Shown one piece after another: positions 63,271 through 64,000 of a DNA stretch of 64,000 nucleotides. Numbering within the stretch: the stretch's first letter is position 1; each line of letters begins with the position of its first letter. This DNA is from Flavobacterium endophyticum (GTDB lineage: Bacteria > Bacteroidota > Bacteroidia > Flavobacteriales > Flavobacteriaceae), in assembly GCF_003634455.1 (NCBI RefSeq), contig NZ_RBLC01000002.1, forward strand, positions 62,001 to 126,000. Reading direction: 5' to 3'. Under the pieces are notes generated by a model that saw only the letters and a program-made list of their open reading frames with translations, was not told the DNA's origin and ran no database searches. The position numbers were made by a program, and so were the translations under genes.

Positions 63271-64000
63271 ATGAAAAAAATAATTCTTACGCTCGCAATC
63301 TCAATCCTTGCCCTGAATGCAGCCCAGGCTCGTACCGAAAAAGATTCGATTGACAATCCGTTCCGCAGATACGTCGCCCTGCTGGAAGAAGACTGCGATG
63401 CCTGCGGCTGTTCGGCCAATGGCGGAAGCATGGGATTCAGTTCTATGCTCAACAGCAATTTCGTCGGCATACGCTACATCCACCAAAGCTACAAGAGTCG
63501 CGACGGCGTCTTTAACAACTCTCCGTGGATCGACGAGAATTTCAATACCGCACAGCTCTGGGCCCGAGTGCCTATTACAGAGCGGATTGAAGTCATGGCC
63601 TTAGTCCCGTACCATTTCAACAACCGCGAAAAAGCCACCGGAAAAGAAAACATCGACGGACTGGGCGACATTACCCTGATGGGCTTCTATACCCTTTTCG
63701 GAACCAAGAGCGACAGCGCTACGGTGTTCCATAAATTCCAGCTCGGTGCCGGAGTAAAAGCCCCTACGGGAAAATACGACAGCGCCAATAACGGCAGTAT
63801 TAATCCGAGCTTCCAGCTGGGTACTGGCAGCTGGGACTATACGCTCGCCTCAGAATATACGGTCAAAAAGAACAACCTCGGACTAAACGCCACGGTCAAC
63901 TATGTTTTCAAGACAGAGAATGAAAAGAACTACCAGTTTGGCAACCAGTTCAATTATGCCGCGACCCTGTTCTACAGCACAAAGATTGACAATCTGGACA
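63271..64000 (+). CDS. Outer-membrane transporter-like beta-barrel protein, partial
   Basis: At least 243 residues; the C-terminus lies beyond the window. Signal peptide ends NAAQA. The CDACGCSANGGSMG stretch near residues 44-57 has three close cysteines and looks like a metal site. Beta-barrel strands follow (QLWARVPITERIEVMALVPYHF, GDITLMGFYTLF, LGAGVKAPTGKY; pieces), resembling the transporter/MetA-like phenol-degradation barrel group. Position after MbnP and the di-haem enzyme suggests passage or binding of copper at the outer membrane. Confidence 0.8.
   Translation, partial: MKKIILTLAISILALNAAQARTEKDSIDNPFRRYVALLEEDCDACGCSANGGSMGFSSMLNSNFVGIRYIHQSYKSRDGVFNNSPWIDENFNTAQLWARVPITERIEVMALVPYHFNNREKATGKENIDGLGDITLMGFYTLFGTKSDSATVFHKFQLGAGVKAPTGKYDSANNGSINPSFQLGTGSWDYTLASEYTVKKNNLGLNATVNYVFKTENEKNYQFGNQFNYAATLFYSTKIDNLD

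Overview
The window is chromosomal DNA of a Bacteroidota bacterium, most likely a Flavobacterium or close relative. Signs are low GC in most genes, type IX secretion (T9SS) C-terminal sorting domains, outer-membrane beta-barrel receptors, GQ- or AQ-ending signal peptides, few Shine-Dalgarno sites, and several TAnnTTTG -7 elements. Species cannot be fixed from the sequence.

Layout. 1-9.4 kb holds a partial pabB-type gene, lpdA, a small Cys-rich peptide with a bacteriocin-type leader, an Lrp regulator divergent from a PLP sulfur/amino-acid enzyme, a DPP-IV type peptidase and an amino acid permease. 9.6-19.4 kb is a conserved block: peroxiredoxin-thioredoxin-small protein, an HMA-AraC regulator with an HMA-MauE membrane protein, then tpx-dgkA-ftsK-lolA-lptF/G-ribB, closed by tRNA-Ser. 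20-24.7 kb holds a TPR/LytS-type kinase and LytTR regulator pair, preceded by an internally deleted kinase relic and followed by a secreted target candidate. 24.8-33.7 kb is a surface-protein region: a beta-helix protein, a two-repeat T9SS protein, a large PQQ-type sugar dehydrogenase and two tandem RCC1-repeat T9SS genes. One RCC1 copy is broken by a single-base deletion, and a copy of the dehydrogenase 3' end lies beyond them. 34-37.7 kb is an AT-rich island with a phospholipase-D-like membrane/coiled-coil protein, a vWA-like lipoprotein and a degenerate 21-bp tandem array.

37.8-51.6 kb is accessory metabolism and regulation: an HD hydrolase, AraC, HxlR, MFS, NmrA, SDR and VOC genes, a chromate transporter, a methyltransferase, a glycosyltransferase and a T9SS protein. 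51.8-53.6 kb holds a MocR-type regulator with a visibly higher GC content. 53.7-60.7 kb carries a second LytS/LytTR pair divergent from an outer-membrane beta-barrel receptor, then a second TPR kinase with no regulator, a 31-bp perfect hairpin and twelve exact-length 21-bp repeats. 60.8-64 kb is a copper-type MbnP/MbnH-like operon: small Cys protein, MbnP lipoprotein, di-haem peroxidase and a partial outer-membrane transporter-like protein.

The strongest new signals are an exactly symmetric set of four CGAC boxes, each same-orientation pair 21 bp apart, between the second LytS/LytTR pair and the receptor; a 21-bp direct repeat upstream of the gene after the first LytTR gene; the two 21-bp arrays; the PLD/vWA gene pair; and the scars around the RCC1 duplication, including similarity to the tRNA-Ser 3' flank.
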